DNA of 64,000 nt from Bryobacteraceae bacterium (lineage in GTDB: Bacteria > Acidobacteriota > Terriglobia > Bryobacterales > Bryobacteraceae), in NCBI GenBank assembly GCA_025928545.1, contig JAICJH010000010.1:62001-126000 (forward strand), given 5' to 3'. The notes under the pieces were generated by a model. That model searched no databases. It was not told the DNA's origin and worked only from the letters and a program-made list of their open reading frames with translations. This document shows positions 28,770-38,111 of the stretch, one piece after another. The stretch's first letter is position 1, and every line of letters begins with the position of its first letter. The translations under genes and the position numbers were made by a program.

Positions 28770-30713
28770 TTATTGAATCGCGACATTCACGGCGTTGGAA
28801 GTTTTTCCTCCCGCAGTCACGACGATGCTGACGTTGCCTTTGCCCGCCAGCGATGCGGGGATCAGGACGTTGTATTGATCGAGTCCCGCGTAGGTTCCCT
28901 GCGGACCGGCGTACGATACGGCGGCGTTCACGTTACCGATGGTTGCAGTAGCGGTTGTCGTAGTTCCGAGACCGCTGCCATATAAGACGAGGAAGACCTG
29001 ATCGCCGTTAAGGGCGATGGGGCTCGCAACAAAACTGCCGTTGACAGTCTGGTAGACCTGCTCGACGCTCGCTTGTCCATTGTGAACCCGAACGACATTG
29101 GCGGCCGCAAGCGCGCCGGCATTGAGAAAGAACAGATTCGGGTAGACAGGCTGGATGTTGATCTTCGAAGGAATTGTGTTGCCGCCCGCTGAAATGGACA
29201 CGCTGCCCGCACCCGCCGCCAGACCCGCCGGAATCCGGAAATTCATCTGAGTGGGCGAGGCATAGGAGATCTGGGCCGCCGCTGTGGTGCCGGCGGAGTC
29301 TGTGACGGAGATGGATGCGCCTCCCAGTGTTGTCGGCCATGTGGGTGTTGCGGCGGTGGCGGTGCCGGGCGCCAATGTTGTGAAGAAAAGCGGAGTTGCA
29401 GTCACCAGCGAGCCAGGAGCGAGCGGACCCTGTTCGTACGACGCGGACGACGCAACAACAGCCAGCAGCGAAGGGGCATTCCCGCCGCCCGCGTCATTGC
29501 CGGTTGCGTTCGAATACGATGCGCCATCGATGAAGTTGAAGACCGAAACGCCGTTGACCCACATGCCCTGCGGCCCGCCTCCGGTTGAAGTTGGCGTCGT
29601 GGCGGGGGCCGGACTGTTGGGCAGTTGAAATGTGGAGTTGGAGGCGCTCGGAAAGTTGGAGAAAATGCCGGCGGTCATATCGCTTGAAAACCATGGCCCC
29701 ATGGGGTATCCGGCGAGTCCGTTCGCGGTGATGTAGGTGGAAGTGGCGGAGTAGCGGATGCGCTGGGCTTCGGCCGGTGTTGGTGTGATGACGGCGCCGG
29801 AGGTCCTGACGCCGAGGGAATTCGTGCCCGGCCACGTGGTGACGGGGCCCGCGGAAGGATCGAACGGGCTGACAATCGTCGCGTTCTGGCTGGAGTATTT
29901 GGTGGACCAGGATATCAGTTGCGGGGTGGTGGAAGTTCCCGTGTAAGAGCCATTATTGAAGAAGTCGGTTGCGGCTGCGGTGACGTTTGCGGGAAAGTTT
30001 CCACTGGCTGTGCCGTAGAACTGTCCAGCCAGGATGTACGGGAAGGCCGGTGCGCCGCTGCTGTCGATTGTCGTGTAATACGCATAGGTACCGTTGGGGA
30101 ACTCGGGTGTTTTGGCGAAGCGTCCGTTGTATTGATCGAGGTCGCCCTGGCCGGAGACGTAGTCGTAATCTTCGAGGTAACGGCCGAGCGGAAACTGGGT
30201 ACTGACCGCAGGGCCGTATTGCGCCGCCGTCAGGGTCTGAGAAACACCCGCGTGATTTGGGAGAGCCCAGGTGGGGAGCGTGGTGCGAGCAGTGATGGCG
30301 CGGAGCCGGTAGCTGGACTGGATACGTCGAATGGGGCTGGAAGGGTCGGTGGCGACTGAGTAGCCGTAGGGTCCGTAGATTGGATAGCCATCGAGGGCCC
30401 AGCCGAGAATCGGCGAGTGGTGCAGGTTCGATGTTTGCTCGGCGTAAGTTATCCCGGTGCGGGCAGTGCGGACGGCAACAAGATTATCGCCGAGCTGCGC
30501 GCGCAGGCACGTGGGGCTGACGTGATAGTGGTACTGGCCGGTGCCGGGCTGATGGCCGAGACAGGAATCGAAGGTCAGGTATTCGCCGTAGTAGGCGTTG
30601 CGGCGCCAGATGCCATCGCCGGTTGCGCCGCCGCCTCCTCCTCCACCTGGCGGTTGCGCAATGGCAGGTATGGCTGTTAATACGGCGATGAAAACCAGAA
30701 GGCTTTTGTTCAC
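28770..30713 (-). CDS. secreted YHYH-domain protein with C-terminal Soli_cterm (TIGR03437) module
   Basis: 647 residues from GTG 30713, with GGGAG-like purine-rich sequence (CAGGGAGT) about ten bases upstream. Signal peptide ending AIPAIAQ, a Gly run, then the YHYH domain with the name motif at 61-64 (QYHYHVSP) and GWALDGYPIYGPYGY near 105-119. The C-terminal ~250 residues are the Solibacter C-terminal module: FIDGASYSNAT, PLAPGSLVT, NFRIPAGLAAG, LVLYGSGLGTT, GLDQYNVLIPASLAGKGNVSI. YHYH domains may bind a ligand via the His pair, but their function is not established. The Soli_cterm end probably serves surface display or assembly, an inference from its presence on unrelated exported proteins. 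Confidence 0.88.
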   Translation of the reverse strand: MNKSLLVFIAVLTAIPAIAQPPGGGGGGGATGDGIWRRNAYYGEYLTFDSCLGHQPGTGQYHYHVSPTCLRAQLGDNLVAVRTARTGITYAEQTSNLHHSPILGWALDGYPIYGPYGYSVATDPSSPIRRIQSSYRLRAITARTTLPTWALPNHAGVSQTLTAAQYGPAVSTQFPLGRYLEDYDYVSGQGDLDQYNGRFAKTPEFPNGTYAYYTTIDSSGAPAFPYILAGQFYGTASGNFPANVTAAATDFFNNGSYTGTSTTPQLISWSTKYSSQNATIVSPFDPSAGPVTTWPGTNSLGVRTSGAVITPTPAEAQRIRYSATSTYITANGLAGYPMGPWFSSDMTAGIFSNFPSASNSTFQLPNSPAPATTPTSTGGGPQGMWVNGVSVFNFIDGASYSNATGNDAGGGNAPSLLAVVASSASYEQGPLAPGSLVTATPLFFTTLAPGTATAATPTWPTTLGGASISVTDSAGTTAAAQISYASPTQMNFRIPAGLAAGAGSVSISAGGNTIPSKINIQPVYPNLFFLNAGALAAANVVRVHNGQASVEQVYQTVNGSFVASPIALNGDQVFLVLYGSGLGTTTTATATIGNVNAAVSYAGPQGTYAGLDQYNVLIPASLAGKGNVSIVVTAGGKTSNAVNVAIQ

Positions 30714-30811
30714 GGACCGACTCCCTGTTACCAGTTAACGCCATGGGTGTAAGGCTTCTGTTAACGCGAGGGAGGAAAGTGTAAAGCTACGGTAAAACCG
30801 GCCGGGCGATC

Positions 30812-32587
30812 TCAGAGAGGCGGGTTTGGCGGTTTTGAGACTATCCAGCTGGCGATGCCTTTTTTCAGCGAGGGGCGGCGGAAGAGTTTGCCGCCTTCGG
30901 TGGCATAAATCCAGTTGAGGTCTTTGCCGCCGAATGCAAGTCCCGTTACCGTTCCCAGCTCCGGCTTGCTCAGAATTGCGGCTGCGCGTCCGTTGGCTTC
31001 GCTCAACTGGATGCCCAGCGCAGTCGCGAAATAGACCTGACCTTCGGTGTCCATCGTGACGCTGGAGACGCCGCTATACGGCGAGATATCCGGCATGTCT
31101 ACACGATAGAACGGCTCGCCGTTGATGAGAGATCCATCGGCCGCAATTTGAGTGGACCAGCCGAATTTGTTCTGCGCATCGCCGATAGCGAGCATCGCCT
31201 GATCGGGTGACAGCGTGAGGGCGGCGGGCACCAGCATTTCCGTGCCTTCGAAAACCACGCGGGATTTTCCGGCTTCCACGAGCGCCACCGTCTTGTGCGC
31301 ACTATCCACGAAGTAGACGCCGCCTTTCGCCGTGATTGCGAGATCGTCCGCCACTACGTTTTGTGCAACAACCTTTTCGTCGCCGCCGGCTCCATAGGAG
31401 ACGATACGTTTCTGTTGCGGCTGCGAGGCGTAGATACGTCCGTCGGCTCCGACGCGCAGAGCTTTCGCGCCGCTGGTGTTGGATTTGAACGTCGTGACTT
31501 TCCCGTCCGCATCGGATTTGTAAATCGTATTGGCGGCTGGATCGGCGAAGTACACGTTGCCGTCTTTATCCGGCGCGGGACTCACGGCCGACTTGTAGGT
31601 GCCTCCAATCTGTTCCCAGGGCTTGTCGATCGAAATGATTGAGAAGACCTGAGCGCGCGGGTCCCAACCCGGTTTTCCGTAGCCCCAGGACAGACGCGCG
31701 GTGATTGGCTTCGGATAGTCGCGCCAGAGCCAACGCAGGACATCGGGAAGAATGGCGGCACGCTGGGTGCCGTCGTGGCCGGCTTCGCCGAGTTCGTATT
31801 TGACGTCGTAGCCGGCAAACTGGAGATCCTCATAGAGAACCTGGTTGTTAATTGGCCAGCTTCCGGCGAAGAAAGTGCCGAAGGGATGGTCCGGCAGGAT
31901 GTGGTCCTTTTTTCCATCCTGCATGAAGATGCGGATCGGCTTCGGCTCGGATTTGCGGATGAGCGCCAGCATGGTGTCGGCGCCTTTCATTGCCACAAAT
32001 GTGCCGATGAAGCTGGCCACGCGACGAAACTGATCGGGCCGTTCCCAGGCTGCCATGAAGGCGCCCACCGCACCGGTACTGTTGCCCACGAGGCCACGTT
32101 CGTTCGGATCTTTGGAGAGGTTGTAGCTCTTCGCAACTTCCGGAATGACTTCGTCGATCAGGAACTGAGCGAAGCGGCCGTTGATGGAATCGTATTCGAA
32201 GATCCTCTCGTAGCGGCTCTGGACCTGAGGATTGAGCGCGGGGAGGACGCCGGGGTTGATGAAGATCCCGATCATCGGCGGAAGATCGCCTTTTGCGATC
32301 AGGTTGTCGAAGATCACGTTGGCCGAGCCGCCATCGAGGAAGATCATGAACGGAATTGGTTTGGCGGAATTGTACTGAGCCGGGACGTAGACCGAGTAAT
32401 TGTGCGGAGTTCCAGGATAGTACTTGCCGGGTGGCAGTACGCCGCGCGTGACGGTACCCTTCGGGGTGTTGGCCTGTGGCTGGTTCTCCGGACTGGGCGA
32501 ATATGGCGCGGGCGGAGCCTGCGCGAGGAGCAGCGAGGCGCTGAGAAGAAAGGCTGTCGGGAAGGACGATAAGAATCTGTGTGACAT
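30812..32587 (-). CDS. secreted esterase fused to SMP-30/gluconolactonase-type beta-propeller
   Basis: 591 residues from ATG 32587 (an upstream in-frame start at 32656 would hide the signal peptide). Signal peptide FLSSFPTAFLLSASLLLAQ; N-terminal alpha/beta-hydrolase of the enterochelin-esterase type (45-285) with Ser170 in GNSTG, His271 in EAGHDGTQ and probable Asp224; then a propeller (about 320-585) with repeats such as DKDGNVYFADPAANTIYKSD, GADGRIYASQPQQKRI, KGGVYFVDSAHKTV and DTEGQVYFATALGI, typical of SMP-30/NHL sheets. An esterase plus lactonase-like propeller would suit a carbohydrate ester or lactone substrate outside the cytoplasm. It is divergent from the receptor-like gene at 32709. 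Confidence 0.87.
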   Translation of the reverse strand: MSHRFLSSFPTAFLLSASLLLAQAPPAPYSPSPENQPQANTPKGTVTRGVLPPGKYYPGTPHNYSVYVPAQYNSAKPIPFMIFLDGGSANVIFDNLIAKGDLPPMIGIFINPGVLPALNPQVQSRYERIFEYDSINGRFAQFLIDEVIPEVAKSYNLSKDPNERGLVGNSTGAVGAFMAAWERPDQFRRVASFIGTFVAMKGADTMLALIRKSEPKPIRIFMQDGKKDHILPDHPFGTFFAGSWPINNQVLYEDLQFAGYDVKYELGEAGHDGTQRAAILPDVLRWLWRDYPKPITARLSWGYGKPGWDPRAQVFSIISIDKPWEQIGGTYKSAVSPAPDKDGNVYFADPAANTIYKSDADGKVTTFKSNTSGAKALRVGADGRIYASQPQQKRIVSYGAGGDEKVVAQNVVADDLAITAKGGVYFVDSAHKTVALVEAGKSRVVFEGTEMLVPAALTLSPDQAMLAIGDAQNKFGWSTQIAADGSLINGEPFYRVDMPDISPYSGVSSVTMDTEGQVYFATALGIQLSEANGRAAAILSKPELGTVTGLAFGGKDLNWIYATEGGKLFRRPSLKKGIASWIVSKPPNPPL

Positions 32588-32606
32588 GTTAATGTCTTTT
32601 CTGGAA

Positions 32607-32612
32607 AGTATA
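32607..32612 (-). promoter_or_regulatory. -10 hexamer TATACT upstream of the esterase-propeller gene
   Basis: On the minus strand TATACT lies 19 bases before ATG 32587; AGAAAAGAC in between could serve as a weak ribosome-binding site. The -10 directly abuts one copy of a 9-bp repeat (ATGCTTCGG, 32614-32622). Confidence 0.45.
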
Positions 32613-32613
32613 C

Positions 32614-32694
32614 ATGCTTCGGGAGCGGCCATCGCAGGAGTGTGGCGCAGTTCCATGGAACGTATCTGAATTCAGAGCGTCAACAATGCTTCGG
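32614..32694. repeat. 9-bp direct repeat flanking the divergent promoters
   Basis: ATGCTTCGG occurs at 32614-32622 and 32686-32694. Each copy lies immediately next to a -10-like box of one of the two divergent genes, so it may be a shared operator half-site. Confidence 0.4.
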
Positions 32695-32696
32695 AT

Positions 32697-32702
32697 GATA
32701 AT
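32697..32702 (+). promoter_or_regulatory. -10-like GATAAT, predicted leaderless start of the receptor-like gene at 32709
   Basis: GATAAT is followed by six bases (ACAGAG) and ATG 32709, the recurrent spacing in this window. Confidence 0.5.
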
Positions 32703-32708
32703 ACAGAG

Positions 32709-35198
32709 ATGCGTAGAGGGATAACACGGGGGAGCGCCCTGGTGCTGGTGCTTCTTGCGTGCGCGGCGGCGAAGGGACAGGTGTGCCAGCCGGGCGAATT
32801 ACGGGTGCTGGTCAAGGATTCACAGGAAGCTCCGATTTACGACGCGAAAGTCACGGTTGGGTCCGCGACTGTGCAAGTGGGAACGAAACCGACACCGGCT
32901 TCCGGGCTGGCCGATTTCGCGGGCGTACCCTGCGGTACGTGGGTAGTCCAGGTTTCCAAAGAAGGTTTCGCGGACAACCATTCCAGTGTGGAAATCACTG
33001 GCCGCGCCTTGAACGAAGTTACCCTGACGATGAATCCGCAGGGAAACCGGTCGAGCCTGGATGTCAGCGCCGAGGGTCCGGCGCCGATGGAACAGAGTTC
33101 GTCCCAGAACTATGAACTGCATCCGGCGGAGGTAAAGAAGCTGCCCTCCAATCCCGCCACGGTGAGCGATGTACTGCCGCTGGTGCCCGGTGTGGTGCGG
33201 ACGCCGGATGGCGAACTGAAGCTTGATGGTTCCGGTGAGCAGCGCAGCTCACTTGTTGTGAATGAGAGCGACGTAACAGATCCCTCGACAGGTAAATTCG
33301 GCCAGACGATTCCGGTGGATTCGGTTGAAACGGTGAACGTGCTGAGCACGCCTTTTCTGGCGCAGTACGGACGCTTCACGCAGACGGTGGTGGCGGTGGA
33401 AACGCGGCGCGGCGGCGACAAATGGCACTACGACCTGAACGATCCGTTTCCGGATTTCCGCATCCGGAGTTATCACATGCGCGGCGTGGCAAACTGGGGT
33501 CCGCACATCGTGGTGGGCGGCCCTGTCATCAAAGAGCGGTTGTTCGTTATTTCGGCATTGCAGTACTACATGGACAAGACTCCCAACCGCACATTGCCAT
33601 TCCCGTTTAATATTTCCAAACACGAGCGGGTCAACTCGTTCACTCAGATCGATTACATTCTTTCGCAGCGTCAGATCATCAACGCAACTTATCATTTCAA
33701 TCCGGAGCACACGAATTACGTGAATCCGGATTACTTCAATCCCGAGCCAGTGAGTCCGAGCTACGTGCAGAGGGCTTACGCGGGGACCATTTCGCATCAT
33801 CTCGGCCTTTGGGGGGGGACGCTCGATACGTCCCTCTCATACCAGCGCTTCCATACGTATATCGGCGCGCAGGGACCCGGAGAGGAAATCGTTACTCCGG
33901 AGGGAAACCGGGGAAACTACTTCGGCACACAGTCGCGCAACGCTTTCCGCAGAGAATGGCTGGAGATATGGTCGCCCGCTCCCGTGCGATTTTACGGCAC
34001 CCATCAGATCAAGCTGGGCACATCTCTGACGATCGCAACCGATCACGGCGTCTTCAGCTACCAACCCGTGGAAGTGCGAAATTCAGCCGGGCGCTTACTG
34101 GAGCGCATCGACTTTGCCAATCATGGGCCTTATAAGCGCAACGATCTGGAATTCACCGGCTATGTTCAGGATCACTGGATGCTCAATTCGCGGTTCTCCG
34201 CGGATGCGGGCATCCGCATTGAACATCAGCGGCTGGCGGAGAGCCTGCGGATCGCGCCACGCGCCGGAATTTCATGGACACCGACCGCAAAAGGGAACAC
34301 GGTTTTTCGGACCGGGTACGGCCAGTTTTACGACCATATCCCGCTTGATGTTTATGCGTACAGCCGCTATCCGAGCCGCACAATTACAACGTACGATGCG
34401 AATGGCAGCATGATCGGCGAACCGCAGGCCTACGCGGCGGTGATCGGGAGTTCCAGCGGGCCAAGTTCGTTCCTCATTCATGGCCAGCGCGTGGCAGGGG
34501 GGTTCTCGCCGCGGGGCGTAACGTGGAACGTTCAGGCGGAACGACTGGTTTCGAGCCACCTGCGAGTGCGTGGTGTTTACACGGATAACCGGTCAGTAGG
34601 ACTTATTGTGCTGCGATTCGACACACTCGGCACTACGAACGAGAATGTGCTGGATGGCAGCGGATCTTCGCGCTACCGGCAGGGAGAGTTAACGGCGAGG
34701 CTCACATGGAGAACAGACGAACAGATGATTTTTTCGTATGTTCGCAGCCAGGCGGAAGGGAACCAGAACATCTTCGATAATTTCGTGGGAAATTACGCGG
34801 AACCGTTCATCCGGCCGAGTTCGTATGCGACTCTGCCGGGGGATCTGCCGAATCGATTTCTGATGTGGGGCCATGTGAAGCTGATTCAGGGATTCGAGAT
34901 TCTGCCGACTGTCGAATACCGCAATGGCTTTCCATATACGACGTTCGATGAGAGACAGAATTACGTAGGCGTGCCATACAGCCGCCGCTATCCGAATTTC
35001 TTTTCAGCCGATGCGCGGTTGCTGCGCGATTTTAAAGTGTTGAAGAATCACACGGTGCGGCTGTCTGTCACAGGTTTTAACGTTACGAATCATTTCAATG
35101 CGCTGGCGGTCCATCAGAATGTGGCGGATCCGCAGTACGGCATTTTCTTCGGGAATTATAAGCGCCGGTACCGGTTTGATTTCGAAGTTCTGTTCTAG
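32709..35198 (+). CDS. TonB-receptor-like outer-membrane protein with carboxypeptidase-regulatory domain, short form
   Basis: 829 residues. Signal peptide (SALVLVLLACAAAKGQ), a CarboxypepD_reg domain (ELRVLVKDSQEAPIYDAKV, GLADFAGVPCGTWVVQVSKEGF), a plug-like domain (SNPATVSDVLPLVPGVVRTPDG, LDGSGEQRSSLVVNESDVTDP, VETVNVLSTPFLAQYGRFT) and a barrel ending YRFDFEVLF with terminal Phe. It differs from the two paralogues at 19-26 kb: shorter, no Gly-rich insert, and the plug has the standard LPLVPGV segment. Ligand unknown. It faces away from the esterase-propeller gene, so it may import the product released by that enzyme, an inference from position only. Confidence 0.88.
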   Translation: MRRGITRGSALVLVLLACAAAKGQVCQPGELRVLVKDSQEAPIYDAKVTVGSATVQVGTKPTPASGLADFAGVPCGTWVVQVSKEGFADNHSSVEITGRALNEVTLTMNPQGNRSSLDVSAEGPAPMEQSSSQNYELHPAEVKKLPSNPATVSDVLPLVPGVVRTPDGELKLDGSGEQRSSLVVNESDVTDPSTGKFGQTIPVDSVETVNVLSTPFLAQYGRFTQTVVAVETRRGGDKWHYDLNDPFPDFRIRSYHMRGVANWGPHIVVGGPVIKERLFVISALQYYMDKTPNRTLPFPFNISKHERVNSFTQIDYILSQRQIINATYHFNPEHTNYVNPDYFNPEPVSPSYVQRAYAGTISHHLGLWGGTLDTSLSYQRFHTYIGAQGPGEEIVTPEGNRGNYFGTQSRNAFRREWLEIWSPAPVRFYGTHQIKLGTSLTIATDHGVFSYQPVEVRNSAGRLLERIDFANHGPYKRNDLEFTGYVQDHWMLNSRFSADAGIRIEHQRLAESLRIAPRAGISWTPTAKGNTVFRTGYGQFYDHIPLDVYAYSRYPSRTITTYDANGSMIGEPQAYAAVIGSSSGPSSFLIHGQRVAGGFSPRGVTWNVQAERLVSSHLRVRGVYTDNRSVGLIVLRFDTLGTTNENVLDGSGSSRYRQGELTARLTWRTDEQMIFSYVRSQAEGNQNIFDNFVGNYAEPFIRPSSYATLPGDLPNRFLMWGHVKLIQGFEILPTVEYRNGFPYTTFDERQNYVGVPYSRRYPNFFSADARLLRDFKVLKNHTVRLSVTGFNVTNHFNALAVHQNVADPQYGIFFGNYKRRYRFDFEVLF

Positions 35199-35246
35199 TC
35201 CCGCGCCATCCAGAGGCGGAAGCGTGGGCCGGCTATGCAGGCGGTG

Positions 35247-36506
35247 TCACACGAGCAGGCGGGAAATTTCAACCCTCGATCTCACGCCTTCCACAACGAC
35301 GATGCCGCTCGATGTGACCGTGAACCCTCGCTGCCGATCCCGCTCCAGATCGTAACCGATTGTGTCGCCAGGCGCAACATGGACGTTCTTGTCGAGAATG
35401 GCGCGGCGGACTTTCGCGTGACGCCCGACGTCGACGTTATCCATCAAAACGCTGTCTTCCACGAGTGCGCCCGTGTGAACGCGCACGCCGCGGCTGAGTA
35501 CAGAGCCCTTAACGCGGCCACCGGAAAGAATGCAGCCGCCGGAGACGACTGTGTCGAGAGCTTCGCCACGCCTGCCTTCATCATCGAAGGCAAATTTGGC
35601 GGGCGGATCGGGAAAACTTCCGGTGCGCAGCGGCCAGCGGCGGTTGTATAGATTCAGAGCAGGGTTCACCGCGCGGAGATCCATGTTGGCTTCCCAATAA
35701 GCGTCGATGGTGCCGACGTCTCGCCAGTAGATGGGCTGATTGGCCGGTTCGCCGGGGATACGGTTGGTCTGGAAATCGTAGGCGTAGATCGCATTGCGGC
35801 GCGTGGTCAGCAGAGGCAGAATATCTTTGCCGAAATCGTGTGAACTGTTGGGATCGGCGGCGTCTTCGTGAAGCGCGTCCACCAGGGCTTTGGTCTGGAA
35901 GATGTAGTTGCCCATGGAGGCGAACACATGGCCGGGGCGTGAAGGAATTGCTGGCGCGTTGGGATTCTTTTCGTGAAACGCGTGGATGCGATTGTTTTCG
36001 TCCGCTTCGATGACGCCGAACTCAGCGGCAAAATGCTTTTCCACGGGAATAGCAGCGACCGTGCAGATAGCGCCGGCTTTCTGATGAAAGTCGATCATAT
36101 GGCCGATGTTCATGCGGTAAATGTGGTCGGCGCCGAAGATGGCGACGACGTCCGGGTCGGCCTGCTCGATCAGGTTGATGTTCTGGTGAATGGCGTCGGA
36201 GGTTCCCTGATACCAGGATTCATCGCTCGACCGCATCTGCGCCGGAACCGGAATGATGAACTGGTTCTTCTGGAGGCCGCCGATCTGCCAGCCTTCGCTC
36301 AGGTGTTGTAACAGGCTTTGGCTGCGGAACTGCGTCAGCACATAAATGGAAAAAATTCCGGAATTGACGAAATTACTGAGGACGAAATCGACAATTCGGT
36401 ATTTACCGCCAAAAGGCACGGCCGGTTTGGCACGTTCTTTGGTGAGGGGGTAGAGGCGGGTACCTTTACCGCCAGCCAGAATAATTCCGAGCACGCTCAG
36501 TTGCAT
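35247..36506 (-). CDS. glgC: glucose-1-phosphate adenylyltransferase
   Basis: 419 residues, the expected length. It makes ADP-glucose from glucose-1-phosphate and ATP, the committed step of bacterial glycogen synthesis. Seen: the pyrophosphorylase loop ILAGGKGTRLYPLTKERAKPAVPFGG-type block (9-34), WYQGTSDAIHQN, FGADHIYRMN, AEFGVIEAD, and YWRDVGTIDAYWEANMDL, followed by the left-handed beta-helix (about 300-400: VVSGGCILSGGRVKGSVLS, VEDSVLMDNVDVGRHA). Converges on the receptor-like gene 48 bases away. No other glg gene is adjacent. Confidence 0.96.
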   Translation of the reverse strand: MQLSVLGIILAGGKGTRLYPLTKERAKPAVPFGGKYRIVDFVLSNFVNSGIFSIYVLTQFRSQSLLQHLSEGWQIGGLQKNQFIIPVPAQMRSSDESWYQGTSDAIHQNINLIEQADPDVVAIFGADHIYRMNIGHMIDFHQKAGAICTVAAIPVEKHFAAEFGVIEADENNRIHAFHEKNPNAPAIPSRPGHVFASMGNYIFQTKALVDALHEDAADPNSSHDFGKDILPLLTTRRNAIYAYDFQTNRIPGEPANQPIYWRDVGTIDAYWEANMDLRAVNPALNLYNRRWPLRTGSFPDPPAKFAFDDEGRRGEALDTVVSGGCILSGGRVKGSVLSRGVRVHTGALVEDSVLMDNVDVGRHAKVRRAILDKNVHVAPGDTIGYDLERDRQRGFTVTSSGIVVVEGVRSRVEISRLLV

Positions 36507-36515
36507 GTTGAGGCC

Positions 36516-36544
36516 ATTTTGTCAGCATGCGGAACAATTGGCAA
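36516..36544 (-). promoter_or_regulatory. glgC promoter candidate TTGCCA-N17-CAAAAT
   Basis: On the minus strand TTGCCA (36539-36544) and CAAAAT (36516-36521) are separated by 17 bases, and the -10 is nine bases from ATG 36506. It is one of the few starts here with a plausible -35. Confidence 0.45.
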
Positions 36545-36555
36545 GTAACAAAGTG

Positions 36556-36575
36556 CGAACCTTCGTCAAGGTTCG
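36556..36575 (-). terminator. hairpin between pepA and glgC
   Basis: CGAACCTT and AAGGTTCG form a perfect 8-bp stem with a 4-base loop, 30 bases after the pepA stop in the direction of transcription. Only a weak T-rich tail (CACTTTGTTAC) follows, so it is a doubtful intrinsic terminator. Confidence 0.4.
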
Positions 36576-36604
36576 TTACAACCCGATTTCAGCTGGGCGG
36601 GATG

Positions 36605-38071
36605 TTACTTCCAATCCAGCGCGAGCTTTACAAAAGACGCCAGCGGAATAGCGGTCGGACCTTTTGCCATGTAGGGCTTAGCGTCATCAAGCCACGCGGT
36701 GCCGGCGATATCCAGGTGAATCCACGGTGTGTCTCCCACAAATTCCTTCAGGAAAGCCGCCGCTGAAGATGCGCCACCGGGCCGCCCACCCACATTGCCA
36801 ATATCCGCATAGACGGTCTTGAGCATTTCGCGATATTCGTCGTCCACCGGCATGTGCCACATTTTTTCGCCGGAACTTTTTGCCGCGGTCATCCAGCGGC
36901 CGAGCAGTTCGTCGTTATTTGTGAACACGCCCGACTGAGAATTTCCGAGAGCCACCACAATTGCTCCGGTGAGTGTAGCCGCGTCCACAAGGTGGGAGCA
37001 GCCGAGCTGCTTCGCGTACGTGATGGCGTCCGCCAGAATCAGACGGCCTTCGGCATCGGTATTCAGGATTTCGATGGTCTTGCCGGAAAGTGACGTAACA
37101 ATATCGCCGGGTCGCTGAGCGTTGCTGCCGGGCATATTCTCCACGGCCGGAATAATTCCGAGTACAGCGACCGCTGGTTTCAGTTGAGCGATCGCCTGCA
37201 TGGCGCCGATTACCGCAGCCGCGCCACACATATCGTACTTCATCTTTTCCATGCCATCGGAGGGCTTGATGGAAATACCGCCGGTGTCGAAGGTGACGCC
37301 CTTGCCGATCAGCGCGAGCTTCGCGGCCGGGCCTCCGTTACGCGTTTCCGGCTTGTACTCGATAATGACCATCGCGCCGGGCTGGGCGCTGCCCTGAGCC
37401 ACGCCCAACATGGCGCCCATCCCCAGTTGCCGCATGCGATCGGTATCGAGAACTTCGCAGCTGAGGCCGTTGGCTTTTGCCATGGCTTGCGCATGTTCCG
37501 CGAGCGCCATCGGTGTGAGCTTGTTGGGCGGTTCCACAGAAATGTCACGACTCAGATTGGCCGCCTCGCCGATGATCTGGCCAACCCGGAGCGCCGATTG
37601 CAGGGCCGCCGACGCCGTCGGCACGGAGATAACCAGATCCTCGATGGACCGTGATCCATCTTTATCTGCGGCTGTCTTGAGCCGGTCCGGCTCCCAACAG
37701 CCTTCGATGACGGCCTGGGTGACAGCGGAGACGTGATCCGGAGTATCCAGACCAGCTTCGAGAGCTATCGCGACGCTTTTTACACCTTTGCCTTTGAGGA
37801 ATCTCGCGGCAGCAGCGGCAAGTTTCCAAAACGTGGGGATATCAAACTTGTCAGGCTTGCCGGCGCCGGCGAGGAGAACACGGCGCGCTTTGTGGCCGGC
37901 CACGGAATGCAGCAGGGTCAGTTCCATGGCCTTGCCCGTGATCTCGCCCGATTCACGGAAGGCGGTGAGACTCGAAGCCAGGTCCGCACGCGGCGAATTT
38001 TCAAACTCAAGAAGCACCAGCGCGTCGCATTCGAGGCTGGCGTAATCCGGTCCAATGAGTTTCAATTTCAT
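36605..38071 (-). CDS. pepA: leucyl aminopeptidase (M17)
   Basis: 488 residues, full length for the M17 family. It removes N-terminal residues from peptides in the cytoplasm with two metal ions. The metal and catalytic residues are all visible: Lys257 and Asp262 in IGKGVTFDTGG, Asp280 (KMKYDMCGAAAV), Asp339 and Glu341 in NTDAEGR and Arg343. The N-terminal macro-like domain (1-150) precedes it. PepA in E. coli also acts as a DNA-binding protein, which cannot be judged here. Forty bases separate it from the smpB stop upstream. Confidence 0.96.
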   Translation of the reverse strand: MKLKLIGPDYASLECDALVLLEFENSPRADLASSLTAFRESGEITGKAMELTLLHSVAGHKARRVLLAGAGKPDKFDIPTFWKLAAAAARFLKGKGVKSVAIALEAGLDTPDHVSAVTQAVIEGCWEPDRLKTAADKDGSRSIEDLVISVPTASAALQSALRVGQIIGEAANLSRDISVEPPNKLTPMALAEHAQAMAKANGLSCEVLDTDRMRQLGMGAMLGVAQGSAQPGAMVIIEYKPETRNGGPAAKLALIGKGVTFDTGGISIKPSDGMEKMKYDMCGAAAVIGAMQAIAQLKPAVAVLGIIPAVENMPGSNAQRPGDIVTSLSGKTIEILNTDAEGRLILADAITYAKQLGCSHLVDAATLTGAIVVALGNSQSGVFTNNDELLGRWMTAAKSSGEKMWHMPVDDEYREMLKTVYADIGNVGGRPGGASSAAAFLKEFVGDTPWIHLDIAGTAWLDDAKPYMAKGPTAIPLASFVKLALDWK

Positions 38072-38111
38072 GTGTAGGCAATACCTTTCAGTACCGGGAT
38101 GAAGGCCGCAG

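Noticed and set aside
31775..32572. 265-codon plus-strand frame within the esterase-propeller gene
   Set aside because: Antisense shadow of a gene with intact catalytic motifs and signal peptide.
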